Counted from the first letter of the stretch, positions 26,500-34,982 are shown. The stretch is 64,000 nucleotides of DNA from CALBZG01 sp964486295 (GCA_964486295.1 CAZAMF010000002.1:124001-188000); one strand, 5' to 3'. Made by a program: numbers and translations. Notes: generated by a model from the sequence alone, not told the origin.

Positions 26500-26855
26500 A
26501 ACTATAAACCCTCCTCCATATAAATAAATGATAACAAATGAATGCGTGACCTAGAGATATAACCTTATAACCAGTGAATGATACTACGGTAAATAATGGA
26601 AACAAATAAAAACCAATCAGATAATTATTCAGAAAAGCAATCAGATAGAAAAATTGCAATATTCTGTATTTTGAATATAAACAAAAGGTTGCACGCCATT
26701 GTTATAAAGTAATTATATCAAGAATATAATGTTTGTAAATGTCAATGCAGAAATTTACAGACTTTTAAAACAAAAAAAGGTTATACAAACTATAGTGTTT
26801 CATGGTACAATAAGTAAGCGCAAACCGCATATTTGTACAAAAATGGAGGTATAAA
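26500..26855. other. Divergent intergenic region between the NhaC and MerR genes
   Basis: This 356-nt AT-rich gap holds the NhaC ribosome binding site, several TATAAT-like hexamers (for example 26725-26730) without convincing partners, and the MerR promoter described separately. No ORF or RNA gene is recognised. Confidence 0.6.
26781..26811 (+). promoter_or_regulatory. MerR-type promoter with 19-bp spacer
   Basis: TTATAC (26781-26786), 19-nt spacer, TACAAT (26806-26811). A long spacer containing partial dyad symmetry around CTATAG is typical of promoters that a MerR protein bends open. It lies just before the MerR gene, so autoregulation is likely. Confidence 0.45.
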
Positions 26856-27692
26856 ATGGATAAGCTGACCATCGGTAAAATGGCCAAAATCAATGGGATT
26901 TCAGAGCAGACATTAAGGCTTTATGACAAGATGGAATTACTTCAGCCTTGTGAAGTCAATGCCGAAACCGGATATAGATATTACCATATCAAGCAATGCG
27001 CCCAGCTGGACATGATCCAATATATGAAGGCGCTGGGGATGAATCTTTCCCAGATCAAGGAATGTTTTGATGAGCAAGATGTCAATAAATTCAAACAAAT
27101 ACTGACAATGCAGAAACAAAATATCAAAAATCAGATGGATGAACTGATCCATGCGGAAAAAGCCATTGACCGCGCTCTCGAAAGTTACAGAAGATATGAA
27201 TCTTCTCCGACACAGGAAGTGCCTATACTTGAATACCAGAAAGAACGGCGCATTTTCTGCTATGACACGAAAATCAATGCATATAGCTATGGTATGGAAT
27301 ACTACGAACACGTGCTCCGCGCATTAAAAAAGAACTACGGCCTGCACAAATTTCCCATGAGTTACTTTTGCAATGTCGGTAGTATTCTGAGGAAGGAATA
27401 CTTCCTTAAAAGGGAACTCATGTCCACAGAAGTTTTTCTTTTCGTGGAGGATGATTTCGTTTCGACAGACGGTATTGAGGTGATTCCGGAAGGAATGTAC
27501 ATTTGCATTTATTGCGACGGGTTTGATCGGGAAGAAGCTTGCCTGAAAAAGTTGATGGATTATATTTTTGAAAATAATTATAAGGTGGTCGGAGATTGCA
27601 TCAGTGAAATTTTAGTCGAATTACCGACGTTTAATCACTATGACAGAACCGCCTTTTTTAAGTTGCAGGTACCGATTAAAAGGTTTGCCTGA
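26856..27692 (+). CDS. MerR family transcriptional regulator with effector-binding domain
   Basis: The 278-residue protein has a MerR winged-helix domain (KLTIGKMAKINGISEQTLRLY, then GYRYYHIKQCAQLDMIQYMK), a dimerising coiled coil (about 80-125) and a C-terminal domain of about 150 residues resembling GyrI/BmrR effector-binding folds. Aromatic residues there (YGMEYYEHVL, YICIYCDGF) could bind a small ligand. A GGAGG SD precedes the ATG. It lies between the divergent NhaC transporter and the aminotransferase block, and either or both could be its targets. Confidence 0.88.
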   Translation: MDKLTIGKMAKINGISEQTLRLYDKMELLQPCEVNAETGYRYYHIKQCAQLDMIQYMKALGMNLSQIKECFDEQDVNKFKQILTMQKQNIKNQMDELIHAEKAIDRALESYRRYESSPTQEVPILEYQKERRIFCYDTKINAYSYGMEYYEHVLRALKKNYGLHKFPMSYFCNVGSILRKEYFLKRELMSTEVFLFVEDDFVSTDGIEVIPEGMYICIYCDGFDREEACLKKLMDYIFENNYKVVGDCISEILVELPTFNHYDRTAFFKLQVPIKRFA

Positions 27693-28071
27693 GCAGCTGT
27701 CAAGTACACAAAAAAACATTATTTTTGAATTGACTCTATCATTGCAACAAGGTTTAAAATAGAGATGTCGTGAGAGGCTGATTTAAGCCGAAAACGATAC
27801 CTGCAATATCAATTTTGGCAATTGAGAATGATGACGCTTTTTATGCCGCAGCGAATTTTGCAATCTTAATATTACACACATTTTTTTATTACCATCATTG
27901 GTTTTTCCGTTAAGTTTTTTTATGATCCTTTTTAATCTCATAAATGGAACATATCGGGGGATACCAATATTGGGAAAAATTAATGTGTTTCTTTGCGAAA
28001 AAATCGCCTGATGAATTTGGTTGGACGCAGTTGAGTTACAATAAATTATTAATCATTAAGGAGGCAACAAA
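27693..28071. other. Intergenic region upstream of the aminotransferase gene
   Basis: 379 nt, AT-rich, no ORF of note. It contains a candidate MerR-type promoter (27730-27760), a run of T-rich sequence, a TACAAT (28037-28042) without a good -35, and the AAGGAGG ribosome binding site of the next gene. If transcription starts at 27760 the leader would be about 300 nt, long enough for regulation, but I recognise no riboswitch. Confidence 0.5.
27730..27760 (+). promoter_or_regulatory. Candidate MerR-type promoter for the amino-acid catabolic block
   Basis: TTGACT (27730-27735), 19-nt spacer, TAAAAT (27755-27760). Like the MerR gene's own promoter it has the long spacer, and both spacers contain CTAT followed by CA and GG. 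Confidence 0.35.
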
Positions 28072-29298
28072 ATGCAATTAAAAGACGTGAACCTAACCGC
28101 AGCACAGGTAAAAGAATTGACAAACAAGTACATGATCGAAACTTATGAGCGCTTTCCTTTCATAGCTTGCAAAGCTTCAGGTATGTATCTCTATGATGAG
28201 AACGATAATGCATATCTTGACTTTATGGGCGGCATCGCTGTAAACAGTGCAGGAAACTGCAATCCTAAAGTAACCGCAGCGATTCAGCAGCAGGCAGCAG
28301 AAGTTGTACACACTTTCAACTATCCGTACACAATTCCTCAGGCAGTTTTGGCTGAGTTGATTTGCACAACCATAGGAATGGATAAGATTTATTATCAGAA
28401 TTCCGGAGCAGAAGCTAACGAGGCCATGATCAAAATCGCAAGAAAATATGGCGTTGATAACTTTGGACCAAACAAATACCATATCATCACTGCAAAAATG
28501 AGTTTCCACGGAAGAACTTACGGAGCTATGACAGCTACCGGTCAGCCTGGATCAGCAATTCATAAAGGTTTCGAACCTTTACTCCCTGGATTCACTTATG
28601 CAGAATTTAATAACGTTGATGCATTCAGAGCAGCAGTAACTGATGATACTATCGCTATCATGGTAGAGCCTGTTCAGGGTGAAGGCGGCGTTATCCCTGC
28701 AACCCAGGAATTCCTCGAAGGATTGAGAGCACTTTGCGACGAAAAAGGCTTGCTCCTCCTCTTTGATGAAATACAGGCCGGATGGTGCAGAACGGGTTCA
28801 GTAATGGCTTATATGGGTTATGGCGTTAAACCGGATGCAGTATCCATGGCAAAGGCTATGGGCGGCGGACTTCCTTTGGGCGCTATGGCTTGTACCGAAA
28901 AGGTTGCCAAGACATTCAACGCTGGATCCCACGGTTCAACTTATTCCGGAAATGCACTTGCATGCGCTGCCGGATATGCACAAATTAAAGAACTGCTTGA
29001 TAGAGATCTTGCAGGAAATGCCAAGTTAGTTGGCGAATATTTTGCAGAAAAGCTTGCTACGCTTCCGCATGTGAAGGAAGTAAGAGCGAAAGGTCTCTTT
29101 ATTGGAGTAGAATTTGATATTGAAAAAGCAGTTGACATCAAGCATGCAGCTCTTGACAGATATCTTCTTACGACTGCTATCGGTACTAAGGTTATCAGAA
29201 TGGTACCTCCACTTATCGCGACCAAGGAAGATTGCGACAAGTGTTTTGAAATCCTGAAGGCTTCAGTAGAATCTGTTCTGTACGTTACAACTGCATAA
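28072..29298 (+). CDS. Class-III PLP aminotransferase (ArgD/GABA aminotransferase-like)
   Basis: The 408-residue enzyme has the PLP-binding pattern of class-III aminotransferases: NSGAEANEAMIKIAR, SFHGRTYGAM, EPVQGEGGV, FDEIQAGWCRTG, and the Schiff-base Lys in SMAKAMGGGLPLGAM. It moves the terminal amino group of an omega-amino compound (ornithine, GABA or similar) to 2-oxoglutarate or pyruvate. Sequence similarity suggests ArgD, but no arginine genes are nearby and the neighbours are catabolic. The last five residues and the stop codon fall inside an inverted remnant of a lipoprotein gene (29281-29339). SD AAGGAGG; codon use (AGA, GCA, CCT) suggests high expression. Confidence 0.85.
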   Translation: MQLKDVNLTAAQVKELTNKYMIETYERFPFIACKASGMYLYDENDNAYLDFMGGIAVNSAGNCNPKVTAAIQQQAAEVVHTFNYPYTIPQAVLAELICTTIGMDKIYYQNSGAEANEAMIKIARKYGVDNFGPNKYHIITAKMSFHGRTYGAMTATGQPGSAIHKGFEPLLPGFTYAEFNNVDAFRAAVTDDTIAIMVEPVQGEGGVIPATQEFLEGLRALCDEKGLLLLFDEIQAGWCRTGSVMAYMGYGVKPDAVSMAKAMGGGLPLGAMACTEKVAKTFNAGSHGSTYSGNALACAAGYAQIKELLDRDLAGNAKLVGEYFAEKLATLPHVKEVRAKGLFIGVEFDIEKAVDIKHAALDRYLLTTAIGTKVIRMVPPLIATKEDCDKCFEILKASVESVLYVTTA

Positions 29299-29400
29299 TT
29301 GGAATATACCTGAGCCAATCCAGGATATGTTACTGTCACAGCAGTTCCAACACAAGCACAGACCGGTACTGAGAATACCGGCATTGCAGATTTTACTGTT
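29281..29400 (-). pseudogene. Inverted remnant of a flavin-lipoprotein repeat gene
   Basis: Read on the minus strand, 29339-29281 matches plus-strand 966-1024 of the lipoprotein gene at the window start at 49 of 59 bases by hand alignment, and encodes PGLAQVYSNYAVVT against PGVAQAYSNYAVVT. Weaker similarity continues to about 29400, covering the part just before that motif. No complete gene is left. The fragment supplies the 3' end and stop codon of the aminotransferase gene. Confidence 0.7.
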
Positions 29401-29458
29401 CCGAAAATATTAATATTTATAAGAAAGTATTTATGAGAGGAAGTAGGAGGAAGAAAAA

Positions 29459-30817
29459 ATGCCTAGAAAGAGTTTTGACGAAGTATTGAAGTATACGGAA
29501 TATGCCCTTGACATTATCTCCAAGAAGACCCTTGAACCGGCTGAAATGGACAAATTCATTGAGGAAACCAGATACAACTTTGACAATCATATCAACCCTG
29601 GATTTCTTGAGTACAGAAAGTCCGCAGGCGGAGATCAGATGGCGATGGAGTGGATGGCTAAGGGTGATACTTTCACAGATCTGCACGGAAAAGAATACAT
29701 CGATTGTCTCGGTGGATTCGGTGCATTCAACTGTGGCCACAGACATGATACTGTTTTAACTGCTGTTAAAAATCAGTTGGACAAACAACCTTTATCCAGC
29801 GCTGAGCTGATAGACGCTAACAGAAGCTTGCTTGCAAGAATACTGGCAGATGTTACACCTGGTGATTTACAGTACACCTTCTTTACATCATCCGGCACAG
29901 AAGCTATTGAGTGCGGACTTAAGATGGCTACACTGGCAACAGGAAGACATTATTTCGTAGCATTCAAGAATGATTTCCACGGAAAGACTGCAGGAGCTCT
30001 CTCTCTGACATCTAAAGAACACTTCAGAGGTCCGTTCCTTCCATTGCTTCAGGGAGCAAGATTTGCTCCTTATGGAGACGTGGATTATCTGGAAAAAATG
30101 CTTGATGTTATGGAATTCATAGGTGAGCTGCCAGCAGCAATTGTTTATGAGCCGATCCAGGGTGAAGGCGGCGTTATCGTTCCACCGGATGATTTCATCC
30201 CTGCAATCAGAAGACTTTGTACGAAATATGACATCATGATGATTGCGGATGAAGTACAGGTCGGAATGGGCCGTACAGGTTATTTGTTCGCAACAGACTA
30301 TAACAACGTGGCGCCTGATATCCTTTGCCTGGGCAAATCGATTTCCGGCTCCGTGGTTCCGCTTTCGGCTTGCGTATGCACTGAGAGAGCATTCAGGGGC
30401 ATGTTCCCTGATCCACTTCTTCATTCAACAACTACAGGCGGCAATCCTCTGGCCACTTCAGCGGGTATCGCAGCATTTAATGTAATACTGAGTGAGGATC
30501 TTTGCGGCAAAGCGCAGAAAGGCGAAAAACTGTTCAGAGCAGGCTTGGAACCGCTGATTAAGAAGTATCCTGAATTGCTGGTTGATTTCCGTGGAAGAGG
30601 CTTGATGCTTTGTATGGAATTCTGTGACGGCGACAAGGGCTATGAAGTGGTATTCGAAGCATTCAACAGAAGATTACTGCTTTCCGGAAGCCTGATTAAC
30701 GCAAGAACAATAAGAATCGAACCGCCTCTTAACATTACCGAAGAGCATATCAAGGAAGCCATCGCTATTCTTGATGAGTCCATGGGTATTGTTTACAACA
30801 AATACTGGGGCAAATAG
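29459..30817 (+). CDS. Class-III PLP aminotransferase, putrescine aminotransferase-like
   Basis: The 452-residue protein resembles YgjG-type putrescine (diamine) aminotransferases: an N-terminal extension (KSFDEVLKYTEYALDIISKK), then FFTSSGTEAIECGLKMA, NDFHGKTAGALSLTSK, EPIQGEGGVIVPP, IADEVQVGMGRTG and the PLP Lys in ILCLGKSISGSVVPLSA. This group makes 4-aminobutanal from putrescine or acts on other diamines. With the first aminotransferase and the acylating dehydrogenase it suggests breakdown of putrescine, GABA or 5-aminovalerate. SD GGAGGAAG. A hairpin terminator follows. Confidence 0.85.
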   Translation: MPRKSFDEVLKYTEYALDIISKKTLEPAEMDKFIEETRYNFDNHINPGFLEYRKSAGGDQMAMEWMAKGDTFTDLHGKEYIDCLGGFGAFNCGHRHDTVLTAVKNQLDKQPLSSAELIDANRSLLARILADVTPGDLQYTFFTSSGTEAIECGLKMATLATGRHYFVAFKNDFHGKTAGALSLTSKEHFRGPFLPLLQGARFAPYGDVDYLEKMLDVMEFIGELPAAIVYEPIQGEGGVIVPPDDFIPAIRRLCTKYDIMMIADEVQVGMGRTGYLFATDYNNVAPDILCLGKSISGSVVPLSACVCTERAFRGMFPDPLLHSTTTGGNPLATSAGIAAFNVILSEDLCGKAQKGEKLFRAGLEPLIKKYPELLVDFRGRGLMLCMEFCDGDKGYEVVFEAFNRRLLLSGSLINARTIRIEPPLNITEEHIKEAIAILDESMGIVYNKYWGK

Positions 30818-30840
30818 AAGTTAGCTCAAAATTCAATCAC

Positions 30841-30884
30841 AACTGGCTTCTTATTGGCGCAACCGTCAATAAGAAGTCAGTTTT
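30841..30884 (+). terminator. Terminator or attenuator after the second aminotransferase gene
   Basis: A 16-bp stem (30841-30856 with 30867-30882, one G-U pair) around a 10-nt loop, ending in TTTT. The dehydrogenase gene follows 36 nt later, so some readthrough is likely. Confidence 0.75.
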
Positions 30885-30919
30885 GATAAAGATTAGGAAA
30901 ACGAAAGGAATTAAAAATT

Positions 30920-32287
30920 ATGGATGCACATGATTACATTGCTGATTTAATCGCAAAAGCGCGTGTCGCTCAGAAGGAATTTGAAACTTACAGCCAGGAA
31001 GAAGTTGACAAAGTTGTTCGCGCAGTGGGTAAGGCGATCTATGACGAAGGCGAACCATTGGCAAAAATGGCAGTTGAAGAATCCCATATGGGCAAATACG
31101 AAGACAAAATCATGAAAAATAAGGGTAAGGCCATGGCAGTCTGGAATTACCTGAAGGATAAGAAGAGCAGAGGAATCATCGAAGTTGATGAAGCTGCAGG
31201 AATCGTTAAAGTTGCTCACCCGATGGGCGTTATCGGCGCAATCGCTCCTGTAACCAATCCGGTAATGACTCCACTGCACAACTGCATGATCGCTCTTAAA
31301 TGCGCAAATGCCATCATCGTTGCTCCGCATCCATCCGCTAGACTTACCGGTATGAAGGCTTGCGACGTTATGAGAGCTGCAATAAAAGAATTAGGCGCAC
31401 CTGTAGATCTTATACAGTGCATTGAGCCTGAGATGGTTACAATCGAATCCTCCGGCGAATTGATGAAGCAGGCAGATGTTTGTATCGCTACTGGCGGCCC
31501 TGGAATGGTTACTGCAGCATACAGCTCCGGCAAGCCAGCATTTGGCGTTGGAGCAGGCAACATGCAGTGCATCATTGATTCCGATGCAAATATCGCTGAC
31601 GCAGTGCCAAAGATTATCAATGGACGTTGCTATGACAACGGTGTACTTTGCACTTGTGAACAGAATGCAATCTGCCCTGAAACGAGATATGATGAGATCA
31701 TGGCTGAGTTTGAAAGAAACAAGGCTGCCATAGTTAAAGATGAAGATATTGATAAACTTAGAGACACAGCATTCCCTGAAGGCAGCTTAAATAAAAAGCT
31801 GGTTGGTCTTACTGGTTATGAAATCGCCAAGGCAGCAGGAATAGAAGTACCTGAAGGCACAAGAGCCCTTGTCGTGAAGGCAGCAGGCCCGGGTAGAGCA
31901 GACGTATTTTCAAAGGAAAAATTATTCCCGATCATTTCAGCTTATACATATAAGACCTGGGAAGAGGGCGTTGCCATAGCATTAGCCAACCTCGAATATG
32001 AAGGAAAAGGACATAGCACAGTTGTTCATTCATTCACAAAAGAGAATATTGAATACGCTGGAAAAACACTACCTGTATCCAGAGTACTGGTTAATGGACA
32101 AGGTTCATCCGGAGTAGGCGGAGCATATTCGAATGGCTTTGTTCCTACAGCGACTCTTGGATGCGGTTCATGGGGCAACAACAGCATAAGTGAGAACTTG
32201 GCTTACTATCATTTAATGAATATAAGCAGAATCGGCTACACTGACAATTCAAGGAAGGTTCCTACACCGGAAGAAGTTTGGGGCTAG
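30920..32287 (+). CDS. CoA-acylating aldehyde dehydrogenase
   Basis: The 455-residue enzyme belongs to the acylating branch of aldehyde dehydrogenases (like SucD or the N-terminal half of AdhE), which interconvert an aldehyde, CoA and NAD(P)+ with an acyl-CoA. Key parts: HPMGVIGAIAPVTNPVMTP, the cofactor region TGGPGMV and GVGAGN, and the catalytic Cys in YDNGVLCTCEQNAI. The C-terminus GGAYSNGFVPTATLGCGSWG is typical of succinate-semialdehyde or acetaldehyde members. Next to the aminotransferases its likely substrate is the semialdehyde they form (for example succinate semialdehyde). Length is normal. SD AAAGGA. Confidence 0.87.
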   Translation: MDAHDYIADLIAKARVAQKEFETYSQEEVDKVVRAVGKAIYDEGEPLAKMAVEESHMGKYEDKIMKNKGKAMAVWNYLKDKKSRGIIEVDEAAGIVKVAHPMGVIGAIAPVTNPVMTPLHNCMIALKCANAIIVAPHPSARLTGMKACDVMRAAIKELGAPVDLIQCIEPEMVTIESSGELMKQADVCIATGGPGMVTAAYSSGKPAFGVGAGNMQCIIDSDANIADAVPKIINGRCYDNGVLCTCEQNAICPETRYDEIMAEFERNKAAIVKDEDIDKLRDTAFPEGSLNKKLVGLTGYEIAKAAGIEVPEGTRALVVKAAGPGRADVFSKEKLFPIISAYTYKTWEEGVAIALANLEYEGKGHSTVVHSFTKENIEYAGKTLPVSRVLVNGQGSSGVGGAYSNGFVPTATLGCGSWGNNSISENLAYYHLMNISRIGYTDNSRKVPTPEEVWG

Positions 32288-32346
32288 TCTGAAGCAAAAA
32301 TAAGACATCAACCATTTTACTTCCCGGCGTAACTCCTGAGGAAGTA

Positions 32347-32390
32347 AGGGTCAGCTCCGGATTTGAAATCTCAAATCCGGAGCTGACCCT
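32347..32390. repeat. Perfect 20-bp inverted repeat (possible REP-like element)
   Basis: 32347-32366 is the exact reverse complement of 32371-32390, with a 4-nt loop. The left arm begins AGGGTCAGCTCC. No T-run follows, so it is not an ordinary terminator. The GGGTCAGC... / ...GCTGACCC ends recall REP-type palindromes spread by IS200-like (RAYT) transposases. No second copy is recognised in the window. Confidence 0.8.
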
Positions 32391-32448
32391 GGCGTCTTAA
32401 ATAGTACTGATCAATTCGCAAATGAAGCCACATTTTGAGAGCCGTTTA

Positions 32449-32477
32449 TTGACATTTTTTTGTCAGAGTGGTATATT
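32449..32477 (+). promoter_or_regulatory. Strong sigma-A promoter of gdhA
   Basis: TTGACA (32449-32454), 17-nt spacer, TATATT (32472-32477). A small palindrome TGACA-T6-TGTCA (32450-32465) overlaps the -35 and could be an operator. Confidence 0.85.
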
Positions 32478-32549
32478 CATCATGTGCGCTGATTATAAAT
32501 GCGCGTTATATTTTTAAAAATATAAAAAACAGAAAAGAGGAGAAACAAA

Positions 32550-33893
32550 ATGTCAAATTACGTTGATCGCTGTATTGAACTGTGCAAACAGAAGAATCCT
32601 GGTGAAGTAGAATTCCATCAGACAGTTGAGGAAGTTCTGACTTCATTAAAGCCTATTTTTGAACAGCACCCTGAATATGAAGAAGCTGCTATTCTTGAAA
32701 GACTGACTGAGCCTGAAAGAGGTATTACTTTCAGAGTAGTATGGGTTGACGATGCTGGTAAAGTTCAGGTTAACAAAGGCTACAGATATCAGTTCAACAG
32801 CGCTCTTGGCCCTTACAAAGGTGGTCTGAGATTTGCACCGAGCGTATATCCTGGAATCGTTAAGTTCCTGGGATTTGAGCAGATTTTCAAAAACAGCCTG
32901 ACTGGCCTTCCAATCGGCGGCGGCAAAGGTGGCGCTGACTTCGATCCAAACGGAAAATCTGATGCAGAAGTAATGAGATTCTGCCAGGCTTTCATGACAG
33001 AACTCTTTAGACATATCGGTCCTCATACTGATGTTCCTGCCGGTGACCTGGGTGTTGGCGGAAGAGAAATCGGATTTCTCTTTGGACAGTATAAAAAACT
33101 TGCTAATGCATTTGAAGGCGTTCTTACTGGTAAAGGCTTATCCTATGGTGGACTTCAGGGAAGAGCAGAAGCAACCGGTTACGGTATCGTTTTCTATGCA
33201 AATGCAATGCTCGAAGCTAACGGCGAAAAGCTTGCAGGCAAAAGTGTTGTTATCTCCGGTTTCGGAAACGTATCCTGGGGTACTGCATTGAAGCTGAACG
33301 AGCTCGGCGCTAAGCTTATTGCTTTCTCCGGCCCAGACGGCTACATCCTGGATGAAGCTGGCATCTCCGGTGAAAAAGTTGACTACATGTTAGACCTGAG
33401 ATCATCCGGAAAGAACATCTGCGCTCCTTACGCAGATAAGTTCCCTGGAGCAAAATTCATTGCTGGAAAGAAGCCTTGGGAAGTTAAGGCTGACTTATAT
33501 ATCCCTTGCGCTATGCAGAATGATATCCGCATAGAAGATGCTAAAGCTATCGTTGCTTCCGGAGCGAAGTTCATCTGTGAAGGCGCTAATATGCCTTGCA
33601 CAAACGAAGCTGTTGAATACATGCAGGAAAAAGGAATGATCGTTGGTCCTTCCAAGGCTGCTAATGCCGGTGGCGTAGCTTGCTCTTGCATCGAAATGGG
33701 TCAGAACGCAGGACATACTTACTTTACTCCTGAGCAGGTATATGCACAGCTCGAGCAGATCATGGTAGGAATTCATGACGCATGCGCGAAGGCTTCCAAG
33801 AAATACGGTTACGGCTACAACCTCGTTGCAGGTGCTAACCTTGCAGGTTTCGAAAAAATCGTTGACGCTATGATGGCTCAGGGATTGGTATAA
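32550..33893 (+). CDS. gdhA: NADP-type glutamate dehydrogenase
   Basis: GdhA interconverts glutamate with 2-oxoglutarate and ammonia. The 447-residue hexameric-type enzyme has the substrate region YKGGLRFAP, the conserved GGGKGGADFDPNGKSD with the catalytic Lys, DVPAGDLGVGGREIGFL, GRAEATGYG and the Rossmann motif ISGFGNVSWGTA. The length fits the small (GDH-50) class used by fermenting clostridia. SD GAGGAG. Codon use is strongly biased (mostly AGA for Arg), so it is likely abundant. It can recycle the glutamate made by the upstream aminotransferases. Confidence 0.97.
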   Translation: MSNYVDRCIELCKQKNPGEVEFHQTVEEVLTSLKPIFEQHPEYEEAAILERLTEPERGITFRVVWVDDAGKVQVNKGYRYQFNSALGPYKGGLRFAPSVYPGIVKFLGFEQIFKNSLTGLPIGGGKGGADFDPNGKSDAEVMRFCQAFMTELFRHIGPHTDVPAGDLGVGGREIGFLFGQYKKLANAFEGVLTGKGLSYGGLQGRAEATGYGIVFYANAMLEANGEKLAGKSVVISGFGNVSWGTALKLNELGAKLIAFSGPDGYILDEAGISGEKVDYMLDLRSSGKNICAPYADKFPGAKFIAGKKPWEVKADLYIPCAMQNDIRIEDAKAIVASGAKFICEGANMPCTNEAVEYMQEKGMIVGPSKAANAGGVACSCIEMGQNAGHTYFTPEQVYAQLEQIMVGIHDACAKASKKYGYGYNLVAGANLAGFEKIVDAMMAQGLV

Positions 33894-33929
33894 ACGATCT
33901 GTAAATAGTAGCATTATATGTTTCAAAAG

Positions 33930-33954
33930 GGCACTCCGAAGGGAGTGCCTTTTT
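33930..33954 (+). terminator. Terminator of gdhA
   Basis: GGCACTCC (33930-33937), 4-nt loop, GGAGTGCC (33942-33949), then TTTTT. Confidence 0.92.
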
Positions 33955-33985
33955 ATTTACTGGAAAGCATATGGTACCCGAGCTA

Positions 33986-34015
33986 TTGCTAAAAAGGCTA
34001 TAAAAGTGATATAAT
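33986..34015 (+). promoter_or_regulatory. Promoter of nnrD
   Basis: TTGCTA (33986-33991), 18-nt spacer, TATAAT (34010-34015), with TGA in front making an extended -10. Confidence 0.7.
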
Positions 34016-34094
34016 CGCTTTGTCTGTGAATTTTTATTAGATTTTTATTTCGTTTTTTTTCGGATAAATAATGAAGGACATGAGGTATTTGTCC

Positions 34095-34967
34095 ATGCAA
34101 AGCAAATTAACAATCAATGAAACTGAATACATAAAATCTATACTGCCGATTAGGGAAGAATCTTCCCATAAGGGAAACTTTGGGAAATTACTTATTATGG
34201 CAGGAAGTAAAGGGATGTGCGGTGCTGCTGTTCTGGCCAGCAGGGCGGCTTTCAGAGCAGGTGCAGGCCTCGTTAAGGTTTCAGTACCCGAAGAGCTTTT
34301 TAATATCATTCAGATCGCAAATCCGGAGGCAATTTGTACACGTCGCCTTCCGTTCAAAATGGATTACTCTGAATACGATGGGATTGCAATAGGCCCCGGG
34401 ATGGGCAATACAGAAGAGACGTTCTCCTATGTTAAAAGCATACTCGAAAAATTCAATGGCCCGGTGGTCATTGATGCTGACGCGCTAAATGCTATTGCTC
34501 AGCACCGTGCCTGCGAACTGATCAAAAATTCGGCGTGCAGGTCAATCATTACTCCACATCCGGGAGAGGCCGCCAGGCTGTTGGAACTGTCCACCACTGA
34601 TTTTTCTAAAATACCGCGAACAGAAGCCGCTCAGATGCTGTCCGATAGAACCGGATCGGTAACAGTTCTCAAAGGTGCAGGCACTGTAGTAGCCGATCCG
34701 CGGGGCAAGATTTATATAAATAAAACCGGAAATCCGGGAATGGCAACAGCAGGCTCGGGTGATGTGCTGACCGGTATTCTTTCAGCGTTAATTGTCCAAA
34801 AAATTGATTTATATAAAGCAGCGCTCGCAGGTGTTTTCATACATGGATTAGCAGGAGATTTGGCGGCCGACGAATTTGGCATGACAGGCATGACCGCAGG
34901 AGACATCATTCAATTTATTGCGTATGCATTCAAAAAAATCGAAAACAAACCTAATCATACTATTTAA
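34095..34967 (+). CDS. nnrD: ADP-dependent NAD(P)H-hydrate dehydratase
   Basis: NnrD repairs hydrated NAD(P)H. The 290-residue protein matches the ribokinase-like dehydratase domain: SHKGNFGKLLIMAGSKGMCGAA, YDGIAIGPGMG, VVIDADALNAIA, SIITPHPGEAARLL, and the ATP/ADP region NPGMATAGSGDVLTGI. The epimerase domain (NnrE) that is often fused in front is missing here. The ATG at 34095 (GAGG 9 nt upstream) fits the family N-terminus; in-frame ATGs at 34071 and 34080 lack good SDs. Confidence 0.93.
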   Translation: MQSKLTINETEYIKSILPIREESSHKGNFGKLLIMAGSKGMCGAAVLASRAAFRAGAGLVKVSVPEELFNIIQIANPEAICTRRLPFKMDYSEYDGIAIGPGMGNTEETFSYVKSILEKFNGPVVIDADALNAIAQHRACELIKNSACRSIITPHPGEAARLLELSTTDFSKIPRTEAAQMLSDRTGSVTVLKGAGTVVADPRGKIYINKTGNPGMATAGSGDVLTGILSALIVQKIDLYKAALAGVFIHGLAGDLAADEFGMTGMTAGDIIQFIAYAFKKIENKPNHTI

Positions 34968-34982
34968 TCGGGGGAACTGAAA

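Noticed and set aside
27760..28071. Riboswitch or T-box in the long leader before the aminotransferase gene
   Set aside because: No conserved core (T-box UGGN sequence, lysine or glycine motif) is recognisable; it is just AT-rich.
28072..29298. Naming the first aminotransferase argD
   Set aside because: Sequence similarity alone cannot separate ArgD from GABA/ornithine aminotransferases and the neighbours are catabolic.
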